In this document: piece after piece, positions 1-13,000 of the stretch
Position numbering within the stretch: the first letter of the stretch is position 1
Layout of the letters: each line of letters opens with the position of its first letter
DNA from: Trileptium ribeirensis
Lineage: Eukaryota > Nematoda > Enoplea > Enoplida > Thoracostomopsidae
Direction: 5' to 3'
DNA length: 64,000 nucleotides
Assembly (NCBI GenBank): GCA_030248225.1
Contig: JASANE010020434.1
Span: forward strand, 1-64,000
The notes under the pieces: model-generated
Seen by the model: the letters and a program-made list of their open reading frames with translations, nothing else
What the model was told of the DNA's origin: nothing
Database searches by the model: none
Translations under genes and position numbers: made by a program

Positions 1-534
1 TTTCGTTTAGTGTGCAAATGACCGAAACATTTTATGCTATTGATGTTATCACTGGTTTTATGACTAGTTTTATGACTATATTTTTCATAACTAATTGAAA
101 ATAAGTGATTCGATTAACTGTTGTTCTGAGGAAAACAACTATGCTCAGTCTTAACATAAACCTCAACGGGAACGTAATATGTTTCGCCATTTGCAGTTGT
201 AATATACGTACGAAATATTTTAATACATAAGGTTCTGCTAAACAAATTTTTGAACTTCATTAACATTTTCACTGGTCATATGTACATAAAACTTTTTAAA
301 CATATACCGAATATTTTTCTTCATAACATTTCGAGATTCAATTTGTTACTAACGTATTGTTTGCTGTGCGTGCGATGCTTTCGAAAAGAACAACATATGC
401 AAATATAATATATATAACGTATGTGTACATATATATGACATATATATACAGTATATACATTTGTAGATGTAATTATACAATATATATTTAATTGTTAACA
501 TTTCTATTTCTGATTACCTCAAACAAAACAAATG

Positions 535-1320
535 TATTTACCAGCATCAGCGTGGTTTTATTTCTAAAAAATCAACTAGCACACGGCTTTTAGAATCAAT
601 AAATAATTGGTCTAAAATCTTGGACTTTAGTTCTTACGCTGATGTAACATATGTTAATTGTGCTCGGGTATTAGACAATGTCCCACACATGAAATTACGG
701 CACAAAATAAAACGCTATTATATTGCTGGCTCATTGACTAAATGGCAGGTAGCCTACTTATCAGGTCACAGTTCTACGGTAAAAACAAATAATTGGTTCT
801 CGAAGCCTTACTGTTGTGTACGGTGTAACACAAAGCAGTGTCTTAGGTCCTACACTTTTTCTGTTATACATGAACGATATTGTTAATTGTGTTTATAATG
901 TTATTGTAAATTGTATGCGGATGATTTGAAAATTGATGTCAAGCTAAACTTTGGTGAGCATGAAAGTTCTATTGCAAGTTTGTGTCTATGAAGATGCCTA
1001 GACAATGTTTCAATGTGGTCAAACACTTGGAAACGGCCAATTTTGGGGTTAAAGTGCTGCATTGTGGGCATGGCTATGTGTAACCTCAAACATAATTATT
1101 TTTATAATTAAAACCTTGTTACTGACGCTACACTGTGTAGAGATCTCGGCGTAGTTGTAAGCAGTGACATAAAATTTTGCAAAACCATATAAATATAATT
1201 GTAACCAAGACATATCTTATCATTAATATTTCGTTTTGGTGTGTTTGACTCTTAACGTTCATGTAATGGTATTCTCTTGTAAATCATATGTACGCCCTAT
1301 GAATATGGTTCAGAAGTATA
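535..1320 (+). pseudogene. Decayed non-LTR retrotransposon reverse transcriptase
   Basis: Frameshifted pieces of a LINE reverse transcriptase run in order on the + strand. A QRGFI.KKST-like start at about 547 is followed by a domain fragment with VLDNVPHMKLRHKI and then VLGPTLFLLYMNDIV near 842-886. The catalytic box KLYADDLKID is at about 910, WSNTWKRPILGLKC at about 1020, RDLGVVVSSDIKF at about 1140 and SYVRP near 1287. This order (fingers, YADD palm, thumb) is that of jockey/CR1-like elements. Several frame changes and stops mean it cannot encode an active enzyme. The endonuclease region and the 3' tail are not seen. Confidence 0.8.
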
Positions 1321-1795
1321 GTCTTCTTGTCTGCTGTCAGATATATACAAGATTGGAACGTGTTTAAAGCGATGTTGTGCGAACGATACTCGCTACCACT
1401 CGCCTTCAGTCAACTTCATTCTAGAACCGTCTAGCACTCCTCAACTTGGAGCTACTAGGGAGCATCAACATTTAAAATCCGATCTAATTATCGCATTCAA
1501 GTGTTTCATTTCTGAGACTAGGATATACACTTGAATTCATTTCTGAGACTAGAACATCCTGACTCTTTCATACAATACTGAAACTGGTGGTCAAGTAAAA
1601 CGTTGACTAAACACAAATTTTGTTTGATCTGTATCGACATAGTTTCACCAATCGCATAGTAGGTTGTTGGACTTATTCACCTGAGGCAATTGACGAGTGT
1701 TCACTTGTTTCTGTCCCAAACTCGAAAATATTTAAGCAACTCATGGAATAAATAAGTAGATTTGGAAAAAGTAGACTTTAGATATTACTGTAACC

Positions 1796-2007
1796 GGCCC
1801 AAGTCAACTTTAGGGGCCGGACGTTACAACGTTAGGAAAAAGAATAGCTTAGAGCGGGGTGTTCGGGGAGTGGCAACCCCTTTGATTTGGGCTTAGGCTT
1901 AGTACATGACTCATATAGGGACCTTAGCTTAGGCTAAGATTTAGGCTTAATAAATCGAGAACGGCATGGCATGCATTATACTTCGGTCCCTAAAGTTGAC
2001 ATTGGCC
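1796..2007. mobile_element. MITE family 1, copy A (GGCCCA termini)
   Basis: About 212 bp with imperfect terminal inverted repeats of about 25 bp (left GGCCCAAGTCAACTTTAGGG; the right end is its complement). The interior has repeated TTAGGCTTAG and CTTAGGCTAAG words. Related copies lie at 38992-39195 and 52064-52275 in the opposite orientation. The flanks CTGTAACC and CCGTAACC could be an 8-bp target duplication with one mismatch, but the other copies do not confirm this. Confidence 0.7.
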
Positions 2008-2430
2008 CCGTAACCTATAACCCAGTGTAAGTCGACTACGTCCCTTTATGATTTTTATTGTTTATTATATCAAACTATTCATTATACAACGCCAAACTTG
2101 TTCTTATTATATGTGTGGATAATTTGTTTTGTACTGTTAGTAATGTATACAACGATATTGGATGGGGTTAAAAACTAATTGGCTTGACTTGATATATGAA
2201 TATATCGTTCTGGTGCGATGTATAATAAATAATACGTATATATTGATATAATTCTCATAAATATATATATTTATATATACTGTAATATATTGACATATGT
2301 GTATAAAATGTGTATATTTTAGGTGTGCAGAAAAATCATCCGGACTTGGAAGCAAATTACGTAAGTCTTTTACTGCCATCCAAGACATCCACAGATCAAT
2401 TTTTAAGTGATCACAAATTACATTATTACA

Positions 2431-2697
2431 ATTCACTATCACAACGTTAGCTACAAGACAAATCAATGAATGCTAGACGTTCCCTGACACTGCGGGGCAG
2501 TACCTTCGCTCGTATTGTAAGACAGTCCAGTCTAAAGTAACAACCGTAATTGTGCAAGGAAAGTTTGCAACTCACTATCACTACGTTAGCTACAAGACAA
2601 ATCAATGAATTCTAGACGCTTCCTGACACTGCGGGGACAGCACCTTCGCTCGTACTGTAAGACGGCCCAGTCTAAAGCAATAACGAAAATGGTGCCA
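2431..2697 (+). repeat. Direct repeat pair, period about 139 bp
   Basis: Two units starting at about 2431 and 2570 share CACTATCACNACGTTAGCTA, AAGACAAATCAATGAAT and CTGACACTGCGGGG, and further down TTCGCTCGTA.TGTAAGAC. Divergence is roughly 10 percent. No coding sense was found. Confidence 0.8.
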
Positions 2698-3256
2698 CAC
2701 AAGTAACAGCGAATAAATACGTTTAATTTATAAAAATTGAAACATAACACCCGTTGACAGCCCACTAATAGGAATTCCATAATTCGGCGATCTCTGACAA
2801 TAATATATTTTCAATTAACGTTATAAAATTTTAAAATTTTAACCGGGATCTGTAATACAAATGTAATGAGTTTGATTGATTTTTCTTTTACTGAAGCAGA
2901 GTAAGTGAAGTTAATTAAATACAGTGCAATGCGCCTTACATCGTGCTTAATAACATTTTATTAAAAAAATTTTCTTGATGAATTCAAATTTCTGGAATAT
3001 TCCCTACCTAAAGGTAAAAGTTTCTGCAAAAGTTTTTAACAATGGTTTTAACTTATTTTTAACACAACTTGTAAGAAGTTTTATATTTGAAATAACTTTG
3101 CAACAAACTGTATGATATTTGTAGTATATTTTGTAATTTCTGTAACAAAATTGGTAACCAAATTTCTCATTTTTAACAGATATTGTTAGATAATTAAAAA
3201 ATCAAAATAGACCTTTAATGCATTATGCATAGCATTCTCATTATATTGTATTAATC

Positions 3257-3523
3257 TTAGTCACACCAAGAGTCGGTGATGGTCGACTCTGATGAAGAGT
3301 GAGACAACTTCTTCAGCTTTTCAATATTATCGCCGTCGTCTTCGCCCTTACTCTTCTCAGGTTGAAAACATGATCCACCACACCCATGTTCTTGGAGCAC
3401 CACATCCATACACCGTGGATTTTCAAAAAAGTGACATATACTACACCCAGGTTTTCGAACCATGAAGTTCAGACGCCCAGGTTTTCGGCCCACTTTTTCA
3501 GACACCTCCAGGTTTTTCGACAT
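3257..3523 (-). other. Minus-strand 88-residue ORF built from 10-residue repeats, next to an inverted repeat
   Basis: The translated product shows degenerate units of about 10 residues (RKPGRLNFMV, RKPGCSICHFF, ENPRCMDVVL, QEHGCGGSCF), then an acidic Lys-rich end (KGEDDGDNIEKLKK). The DNA is a decayed tandem repeat of about 30-32 bp with GAAAACCTGGG cores. The KGEDDGDN segment recurs in inverted orientation at about 3534-3581, outside the ORF. There is no promoter or splice evidence and I do not recognise the protein, so it may be repeat DNA that happens to be open. Confidence 0.3.
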
Positions 3524-3940
3524 GCTTGGTGCTAAGGGCGAAAACGACCGCGACGTACCGAAGGCGATAATTTGGAAAAGCTGAAAGGTGCCCCCTTCTT
3601 AAGCAGAATCGACCATCATTTACTCCTGCTTGTGTTAACGCTTGCCGTATTGTTTGAAAGTAGAACATCAAACGTATCTTACATGATATAAATCATTTTT
3701 AAAACTTATTTTACATGATATAAATCAATTATTACACATGTACGTTGACTGTATTATATCTCTATGTGCTGTTATTGCTATTTCATTTTAAGTGAAGTAT
3801 TTGATGAATTAATACTGCGCAGGAAATGAAAGCAACACTTTTATTTATAATAGTAACTATTTGCCCTAAAATTATAAACTCGAAATATTTTTACATCGAC
3901 TAAATTACCTGTCATTGACCGGACGTGGGTATATTTGCAG

Positions 3941-4011
3941 GATCCTGATGCGAGTTACGACCTAAACGATAACGACACTGATCCAACGCCAAGGTTTACG
4001 GATTACAACAA
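3941..4011 (+). CDS. PCSK1: PCSK1 exon a: catalytic domain, acidic NDND segment
   Basis: Encodes residues 1-23 and two bases of codon 24, starting [12 protein letters not shown]. This corresponds to the acidic stretch that follows the catalytic Asp region in convertases. The acceptor is TTTGCAG before 3941 and the donor is GTGAGA at 4012. It enters in phase 0, so the preceding exon (not in the window) should end on a complete codon. The NDND wording is closer to PC1/3 than to the furin equivalent. Confidence 0.88.
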
Positions 4012-7000
4012 GTGAGATCTTGCTTGTATATGATGTGTGTTATTTTATAACTTGTTGAGTTTGCTAACGTTGGATGCGAAAATTGTTCAGAGACAGACCG
4101 AAAAAGAACAGAAAATAATTTACGCCATTGGCATAGTTGCCAACTTCATGTGCTCGAGCGCCCTAAAATTTGAGGGCCGGGACCCATACATTATACGGCT
4201 CCCCTTCCAATAATCCGAGGACAACCACCCCCAATAATTGGAGTATAAAATCAGAGGCAGAGCCAGGGGGTGCACCGGAAAGGTTGCACCCCGTTACACA
4301 AACTTCGCCGAAGAAAATTTGTGCTAACCATATGTCAGTGGAAAGGTCCCCGCCACAAAAAATTTGACCCCAACTCGCCCTCACCCAAACTTGGAGGCTG
4401 GATCCGCTGTATACAAACGCTATTGGCAGTACTTATTCTAATAACTGTTATAATATTGGTTTAATTAGGTATATATTTAACATATACAGCATAAATTTCT
4501 TGCTTGTGTATCATGTAAATTTTTATTCTCTAACACATATTGATGTATTTCCATTGTTATTTTATTCAAGATAGATTTTTTATGACGTTGAAGCGATTCA
4601 TTGAAACTTTTGCTTTCCTAAATTACTTTATGATATGCTTGATGCTTGTTGAAACAGATCGAGCAAAGTGAGCGGAGTTTCCTTGAATAGCGCACAGTAG
4701 TGGTGAAAATTCGTCAATTTTCTCTGTTACGCATACAGCCACAACAGCTGGACTGATTTTCCAAAACTTTTTTGGTGTATACCTAAAGGCTTTCCGGTAC
4801 GCCCGCCAGTTAGGACAAAAACTCTGACCACATCTTCATCTGGAGGGCAAAAGTTGGTCACAAAGGCTCCAATCGCTCATTTTTGCGTATGCCTTCACCA
4901 CTCTGAAGATACGTTCCGGCATATATCTCGCTATATAGACCCTGCATAAAAAATGGAGACCATTGCGTGACCGACGTGTCGAGTTCTATAACTTTGCTGA
5001 AGAACAGTTTTATGTCGCACCGTTGGATAAGCTGTAAATGGGCAATATTTGGTCAGGACCGCTTATGCATGGACCATAAACATCCAAACTTTGTGATTTT
5101 TGTCCGTTTAAGCCAAAAACTGGTAGATATAGGTTTTGGAATACGTTTATCGCGATGGTGTTGTTAATGCTTGTTTATCTTTGAATTCGAAGACGTAGCA
5201 GATTTATCTGCGCAAGCGGAGAATTACACTACTCGTGTCAGTAGGGAAAAATACGTGTACATTTTATATTTGCAAGTTATATGTGGTTGCGTTTAGTATA
5301 ATACAGTTTAGTGAAGGTACTTGCTAACGATTGTGATCAATTCCGTCAGTGAATAAGCCGAAATAAATACAAGTGGCTGTCCCATAAAATTCAGAACGAA
5401 TTGCTTGAAATTCTATCTCTAACTGTGTTACGAAATGTATTAGTTAATGTCCGCGCCCATAAATACTACTCTATAATGGCTGATGATACAACAGATATTT
5501 CTATTTCACAACAGATGAGCGTTTGTCTACGTTGCGTTGAAGATCAGCTCCCAATACACAAAAATTTTATAGGGTTTTACGAACCCCATCAGCAGATGCG
5601 GACACTTTGTTCAAAATTATCTGTGATGTACTCGTTCGATTACAACTTAACATTGCTGATTGTCGCGGTCAGTGTTTCGATGGAGCTTCCGCCATGTGAG
5701 GGGCAATCAATGGCGTCCAAGCCAAAATTCAAGCCCTAACACCTTCGGTGCATTTTATACACTGTAACGTGCACAATGTCAACTTGGCGTTTCAAGATAG
5801 TGTGTCAGAGTTGACACTCTGTCGTGATGCGTTCAGTTTAGTGAAAGACATCGTTACATCCTTGTGCGAATCGCCAAAACGAATTGCAACTTTTGCAAAT
5901 TCTCAGGAGAATGCAACTGGAGTGCCTAGACTTAGTCCATTGTGTCCAACTAGGTGGACGATGTGAATATCCAGCGTGTAGGCTAACTACCCATGCTTGA
6001 TTGAATTTCTCCTGTAACAGAGTACTGCACACAACGACCACAGTGCTAAATATTCTGGATTTTTAAGGCAGCTACTAGAATTTAGAACGTTTTTCGCTCT
6101 TACATGCATTGAATTGGTATTTGGACGCCTCGAAGCAACATCTAAAGCTATACAATTGCCAAATTTGTCCATGGCTGACGTGTATATTTTAGTATCGGCT
6201 GTTATACTTTCGGTGGAACACTCAAGATTTGACGAAAATTTAGCAGCTTTTGGGAAGACGTCAAACAGGCAAGTAACATCTTCAACATCGATTCGCCACA
6301 ACTGCCACGGAGTACCAAAGTGATATGACGATGGGATGGCCGACTATGATTTTCAGGATGTGAAGTCATACTATCGTCAGCACCACAGTTAAGTAATTGA
6401 CGTTACCGTGACTGTTTTTCAACGCTGCGGGTTTCGTGGCCGTCACGAAACTAGAATCCAGCATAGTTCGTGCAGCTACGGTTGCAGATATTGGTGAAAC
6501 AGATGTCAATTATGATTACGATATATATGCTAAATTATCGCGTGATCGTTTGCGACTACATTTTGACATGTTTCGTGACATCTGTAGTCAGAAAAATTTG
6601 AAAGTTACAAATCTGCCAGACATCTTAAAAGTATTTCAATCACCAACTCTACGTTAACTGCTACCGGAAATGTTGCAACTTTTCCAACGTAAAATGACGA
6701 CGATGGGGTTAGCTACTACACACCAAAGTTTCAATGCACGATAATTACATAAAGTGCAAGCTAGGCGTTGGTGTTTGCATATCACATTTAACGATAACAC
6801 ATGGCCTCAGCTTTATCGAATGTTTGATATTAGGCCTGGAAACCATAATTTTATGTTAATGCACTTGAATATATATAGCGTTATTCATATCCTTCAATAA
6901 AGTTGGGAATTGATTAATTTCAGACATGGAACACGTTGCGCTGGTGAAATTTCAATGGTTGCTAATAACAACATCTGTGGTGTGGGAATCGCTTACAATT

Positions 7001-10000
7001 CCAAAATTGGAGGTACTAACGGTGTAATTATAAATTCCTAGATACTGTTTTAGTTTAAGTTTATTTCATTGTTTAATTTCAAAAATACATTGTAGATATA
7101 TCTTTATGTATATATTAAACAACATTTTCACTGTTATTTTCGTTTAAACAATTTTAACGAAACAGTAATTATTGGCATGAGAGTTTTTAAAGCCAACAGC
7201 GCAGATTCACCTAGGTTAAGCCCTCGTCGAGCTTTCTACTGTGATATTTATTTTTGCCACAAATCATGTTTTCTAAAAACAATAAATAAAGATTGTTGAA
7301 ATCAGTTATAAATAGACTGCGTTTTGCCCTCTAACAACCCAATCTGATAGATACACAATCATGAAAGGAAAAGAGAAGAACTGCGAAAAATTAGGCATTG
7401 GGTAAAATTTCTAGAATGTTATTAAGTGTTATCCTTTAGAGGAATTCATCACATCACAGCAAGGTTTAGTGTAATTTAGTCAGTCATATTGATCCCAAAA
7501 TTTCTGGGTCTAAGCTTGGGTGGCACCTGGCATAGTATTGTAAGAAAAGTATATCTATGTAAATGTTGCATTTACAACATTGCGAATCACATGCAGTTTG
7601 CCGTAAATCGTGAGAGCAGCTGCAAAATATTGAAGTCAATGCTGAGACTCAAACAACGTCTATGTAGTTATAAGTCGCCAGTACAGCCAGTCGACTGTTG
7701 GGTACATCGGTTAGATCTTGTTAACAATGTTTTAAATCATACCTTTATTTATTTTGCATTCGTAAAATATAATTTACTAAAAAGTTTCAAGCGTCGAATG
7801 ACGTATTCTTGAAATATACCGCTAGTCTCGTATCAGTGGTCGATCGCTGTTCTTAAAGAAAGATTTAACGGCAATGTCGTTGGTCATAAATTGTACTCAT
7901 ATATAAAGGTTATCAAATGTTAGATTAGTGTTAGAATTTATTACACAGAGCTTTGGTGGGATACTGTTTCGTATCACGCATTTCATTTTGGCACTACAGT
8001 ACGATGGTGAGCATAAATAAAGTAAAAAACAATGTCACAGCTTCTGTTTCAGTAGCTAACGATATTGGCTATCACATTCCCATTTTGAAAATTTCAATGC
8101 AACGCAAAGCAGTAATAATTTTACATTTCGGCATCCAGCATATAGCGTGCGTGGGGCTTAGTGGCTTCAAGCCAATAAAAGTAATGACTTGTTTTAAGGA
8201 ATTCGAATGCTAGACGGTAAAATCACAGATCGCCTTGAAGCCGAAGCTCTTCAATACAACATTGATCACATTGATGTTTTCTCAGCATCATGGGGACCCA
8301 ACGACGATGGCAAGACCGTAGAGGGTCCAGGAAAATTAGCTGCACGTGCGATGGATAATGGTATCAAAAAAGTACATAAAGTTAATTATAATTGAATTTG
8401 ATCTATCAGTTTGGAAACGGTTAAAAGCTTAGAGGCTGTGCGTTTGGATTTGTCACCGTCACGCTATGCGCATTCATTGAGAACATAATTTATATTATAT
8501 TTCAGGAAATGGTGACATTCATGGAAATTTACCGCAAATAGCGACATATTAATTTCAGGAAATATCGGAAATTAAAATTAGGATTGGCAAATTTATTCAA
8601 TAATTTAAATGAATGGTTGATTTTTAAGATACATTTTTAAGCTTCAGCAGTTGTTAATATATAAAAACGTCATTAGCCATTTCAGCATACATGGTCATGG
8701 GGGTTACCCCCATGAGGCTTGGACCCCCTGACAGGTCATTCTGCCCCCGGAGGTGGTGCTGAAGGTGCGTCACCCAGCCGCCGCGCCCCTACACCTTCGA
8801 AAAAGACAGATAGCCTTCTCCCACGACTGGGAACATGGCTACCCCCCTAGGACTGCGGATCTCGGTCCATGCATGCATTTCAGCAAATAATTATACCAAC
8901 TAAATATTGCTGAATTGTAGCAACAGCTCGCAGAAATATTACAGAAACCGTTCAAATACCATAGCCATCGCTGATGGCTTCAAACCTTTTATAGGGATAT
9001 GAAGCAAATTCAGTTTGGCTACATTGCTTTAGATAAAGACTCAGTTTAACAGGATAAAGTTGTTGTTAGGATATATAGCTGTTCAATGTCGAGTGATTTT
9101 CGGAATTCACTATTGGTTTTCAGTGACAACTTTTCTAATATTTTCAAGTTTGACTCATACCTCACTTCTTCGATATCTACCAGAATCAGTGTGACAATGC
9201 TGCTTGATGCGTACCTAAGTCATAATGTGCTTAACTGAGACAAAACATGGGCGATTGATTACATTACTTGTGACGCGGCAAGTGTATCATAAACTCGACT
9301 TTTTATTCTTTATTTCAATTGTGTGAATGGATAGCTCAATTCTGATTTTAAGGGCCGAGGCGGCAAAGGTGTGATTTACGTTTGGGCCTCAGGAAACGGT
9401 GGAACTCACAACGATAACTGTGATTGTGATGGATATGCCGATAGCATATATACTTTAAGTATATCAAGTGCTTCACAGTCAGGTATTTTTTGTTGCCTGT
9501 TCTAATGAAAGGCATAATCCTCTATTAAACGCTTATAACTACTATTAAATTAACAGGCTTTGCGGTAGTTTTATAGAGTCGATTGACTAATCGGATTGAA
9601 AGATAAGTGAAAAAGGCTGCTTCGCTACGAATTTTGGTAGGCAGAGAAGGCATTACCGTTAGGGCGTGACGTTCTCTTTTGATCATTATTCCACTGCGGA
9701 TTAGGAGTGTACACTTCATAGCACAGCGCTTCTGCGGTTACTGCTTTACAAGTATGTTTGCTAACTCCTCAATAGTACAGTGGGTAACCAGCGTTCGGAG
9801 AACGTCAGTTAAGGCGACATTAAAAATTGCTGTCGTGATTGATCTCGTCAAAAACAAAATTATCATTAAACATCCAAGAATGATGCAAACATAGCGAAAT
9901 ATACTATAAGCTTTTATAACACACGACTACTGCAGCGATTTTGTACGTCACGTGCACGCACACGCATGATGCACTCGATAGGCAATTAAGAGAGAGGACG

Positions 10001-13000
10001 TCTGTGGAACTAACACTATAGATACAATAATTTCCAATATTCTTCTGTGGATAACAGTGTTTTTCAATTTTTCAAACTTTCAAGCGAAAAACTCTCAGTT
10101 TCAAATTTGACAAAATTATAGTTATATGTCCCAATATCCCAAGTCTTGGTTGTGACCGTAGCATGTGACGGAAGTATTTGTATCAAATGTTAACTAAACT
10201 ATAAACATAGCAAATATTAAAGAAATAACTGTTGCGGACTATATAGCAAATCCCGTGATGTGCTCTATAGAAATATTATTCACGGTCGTAATAATTCATT
10301 TTATTAAGAATCTAGAAACTTACTTGTGCATTTAGTCAACCATTGGGTTATGTATAACAATTCCACGGTTACAGTCAACTCCCCAGACGTGGAACCGGGT
10401 AAATTCGGGTACGTCTGTGACAAGCCACCGGATCACGGTGCGCGACCCGGTACTGACCCGGTTTGATTCAGAAGCCGAAAGCACTCTCCTCTGCTCTGTA
10501 CTCAACATAACAGTGCAACGTCTTTTGACTTCATTTTGTCTGCTTTTCCGTAGAAATACGGTGAAAATTCAAACAAAAGTCCGCTCAGAAGTGTGGGAGG
10601 TTAGTAAAAGGGCTGTAATGTGGGCCATATTATATGCCGTGAATCTCGATGGACAGCAGGATGTTTTCTTTACACATCAGTTTCTTTTGCAAGTACTTTA
10701 AATTGCTTGAAAATCCACACAGGCGGCTGCATATGATGACAAAACTACTTCCAAGACACAACCAAAATGGTTCACATTTATCCTGAACACCTGCCTACTT
10801 TTGTCCAGAACCGAAGTCTCTGGTAGAGATGAGAAGTTAAGAAGCACGATGCTAGGCGTTGCTCTGCACGGGATTTAGCCGAGACGATATTCCACCAATT
10901 TTAGGTTCCGACCCGAATCGACAGTATCTCGGACAGAGCCGCGCCTACCTCCGTCGAAAACGTTCTGGCCGGTTTGATTTGGCCATTGCGATAAAGTCAG
11001 AGATATCGCTTAAAAGTGTCTAATGTTGATTAATATGTTGACTAATGATGTATGTCGCGCCGCAATTTTTATTCCCTTTTTGCATTCTCGACTACCTTCT
11101 ACCTTGTATCATCTAACTAAAATTCCTATTGCTATTGCATATACTTAATAAAATATTTGGCGATCAACGGAACTCAACAACGGAAGCGCGGAGCAGTTTC
11201 GGCGACGGCCGCAAATGAGACTCGAGTTGCTAAAGACAGCATTCGGCTAAAAAGTAGCCGCAATGCAAATAGTCAAAGTACTCCAAAACCAGCACACAGT
11301 AGTGCATTTTTAAATTTTGAGCAAGAAACGGGTTTTGAAGTTTGATCTACAAGGGAAGATATTTTGCCAATCAGCCATCCAGAAGCTTGGATTAAAACTT
11401 GGCATGTGTATAGAGATATATCCTTGATAGATGTAGCCACTGCTGGTTTGAAGCTCGTTTGCGGTAAGTTGTAAAACAGTAATCTGATATTCGATAACTT
11501 TTTTTGCTAAATGTGATCGAATCCTGTTCGAAATTTGTGGTGCTATGTATGTGTACATCTTCTGAAGTTATATTTAGATTTAATGTTTGTCCACAAGCAT
11601 AGAATGTCTTGAATTTACCCGCGACACCTTAAAGTCACATCATGAGGTTTTAGGGGGATTTCCCCCAACGATTTTTCGGAGCGAAGCCTGAATGAAGTTT
11701 TTAGCTCTCCAAGTATAATCTTAACTCAATTTGTAGCAAAAATGCCTCAAACGTCGAACTAATGAGGCGTTCACGTTATAATGCCCCAGCGTTTGGAACC
11801 TATGTACACCACACAGTGTCAGGCACACTGACGACAACAGAGTATCTTCGACACCTCATGTTTTCTATAAATTTTTTAAAGCTAGCAATCTGGGTGTATT
11901 GCCACTTCTCGACTGTGTCAAGCACAACGTGTCTTCTTGCAGTTTTATTGATAGTGTGCGGCATTATTCTATCAACGTTCATATGGCCTAGATATCTAGA
12001 ATTAGAAATAAACTACAAAGTAGAGTTGGCTAATAAACCGGATTGACTACAAACGGTATCCGTTACAGTGGATCCGCGCCAAATTGGTAGCCAAGGGTTT
12101 GCATGACCCTGCAAAGAAAAAATGTGGTAGCTAAAAGTGTGTCGTACACTTTGGCAAATTGGTTTACAGTATGTGTGTCACCCTGACAGTCTATACGGTA
12201 GGGTCGCGACTGCAGGGGACAAAAGTTCCAAACAACTAGAACATTATAACGGGAACGCCGCATAAATTATCGCATCTGTTAGACCATGCCCATCCATGGA
12301 TCCATTTACACATTCAAGGTTGTCACATAAAATTTGAACTCCCGAGTTTTCCAAGCCAAGATAAACTGTAAAGAGCCGACGTGCAAATTGAAAGTTTCGA
12401 GCCGAGTCGATCAGAGCCAGGCAACACCAGAGTTGTGCCGAACCAAGCCTGAAAATTTCAACTTGTTCTTGCATTTAGTCTCTGGCTAAGACCACTCCGA
12501 TAACGCAACTGCAACCCGTCTGTAATAGAGGTTTACCAAGTAGGTATTCCACTGTTTGGAAACACCATTCTTTTTAAGAATTCGCAGAATTATTATACAT
12601 CGGCTGCTTTGAAAATTATCTTGCCACTAGGTCACTACCGCGACCGGGCCACCGGATCATCGGATCACAATATCGTGACCCGGTTTCATCTCTGGTTCCC
12701 ACTAAATAATCAAATACCAACAAGAAAATATTTCCGGCATTATCTATACTAGTCCACTCATGTTGTCAAACCAACAAATTTACATATCACTCATGTTCAT
12801 ACACACAAAATGCACGCCCCGGAAGTTAACACCAAAGAAAAATGTTAAATTGTCCGAGTATATATACTCAAAAATGAAACAATCTGTAGGCGTTAGGGCC
12901 ACTTCCTGGAACACAGATGGTCTGAATTTTGTGGGCCAAGAACAAAGAGAATTCAAATATTTTTGTGTAAGTGGGCCCTAAGTTTTATGAGGTGACATGG

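Larger units (their letters stand above)
1..3940. other. Intron upstream of the first visible PCSK1 exon
   Basis: No exon is recognised here. I looked for the convertase DDG catalytic-Asp exon and did not find it. Contents listed separately: LINE reverse transcriptase remnant (535-1320), MITE (1796-2007), a direct repeat pair (2431-2697) and a repeat-rich minus-strand ORF with an inverted repeat (3257-3581). AT-rich low-complexity DNA lies at about 405-490 and 2225-2310. Nothing notable is seen at 2700-3250 or 3600-3940. Confidence 0.7.

Noticed and set aside
4163..4384. Overlapping ORFs on both strands in a GC-rich patch
   Set aside because: GC-rich patches lack stop codons on both strands; no homology or repeat relation could be supported.
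8207..8395. ORF starting MLDGKITD as a free-standing small protease gene
   Set aside because: It is exon c of the convertase; the Met is internal to the conserved RMLDG motif and the frame leaves the exon at a splice donor.
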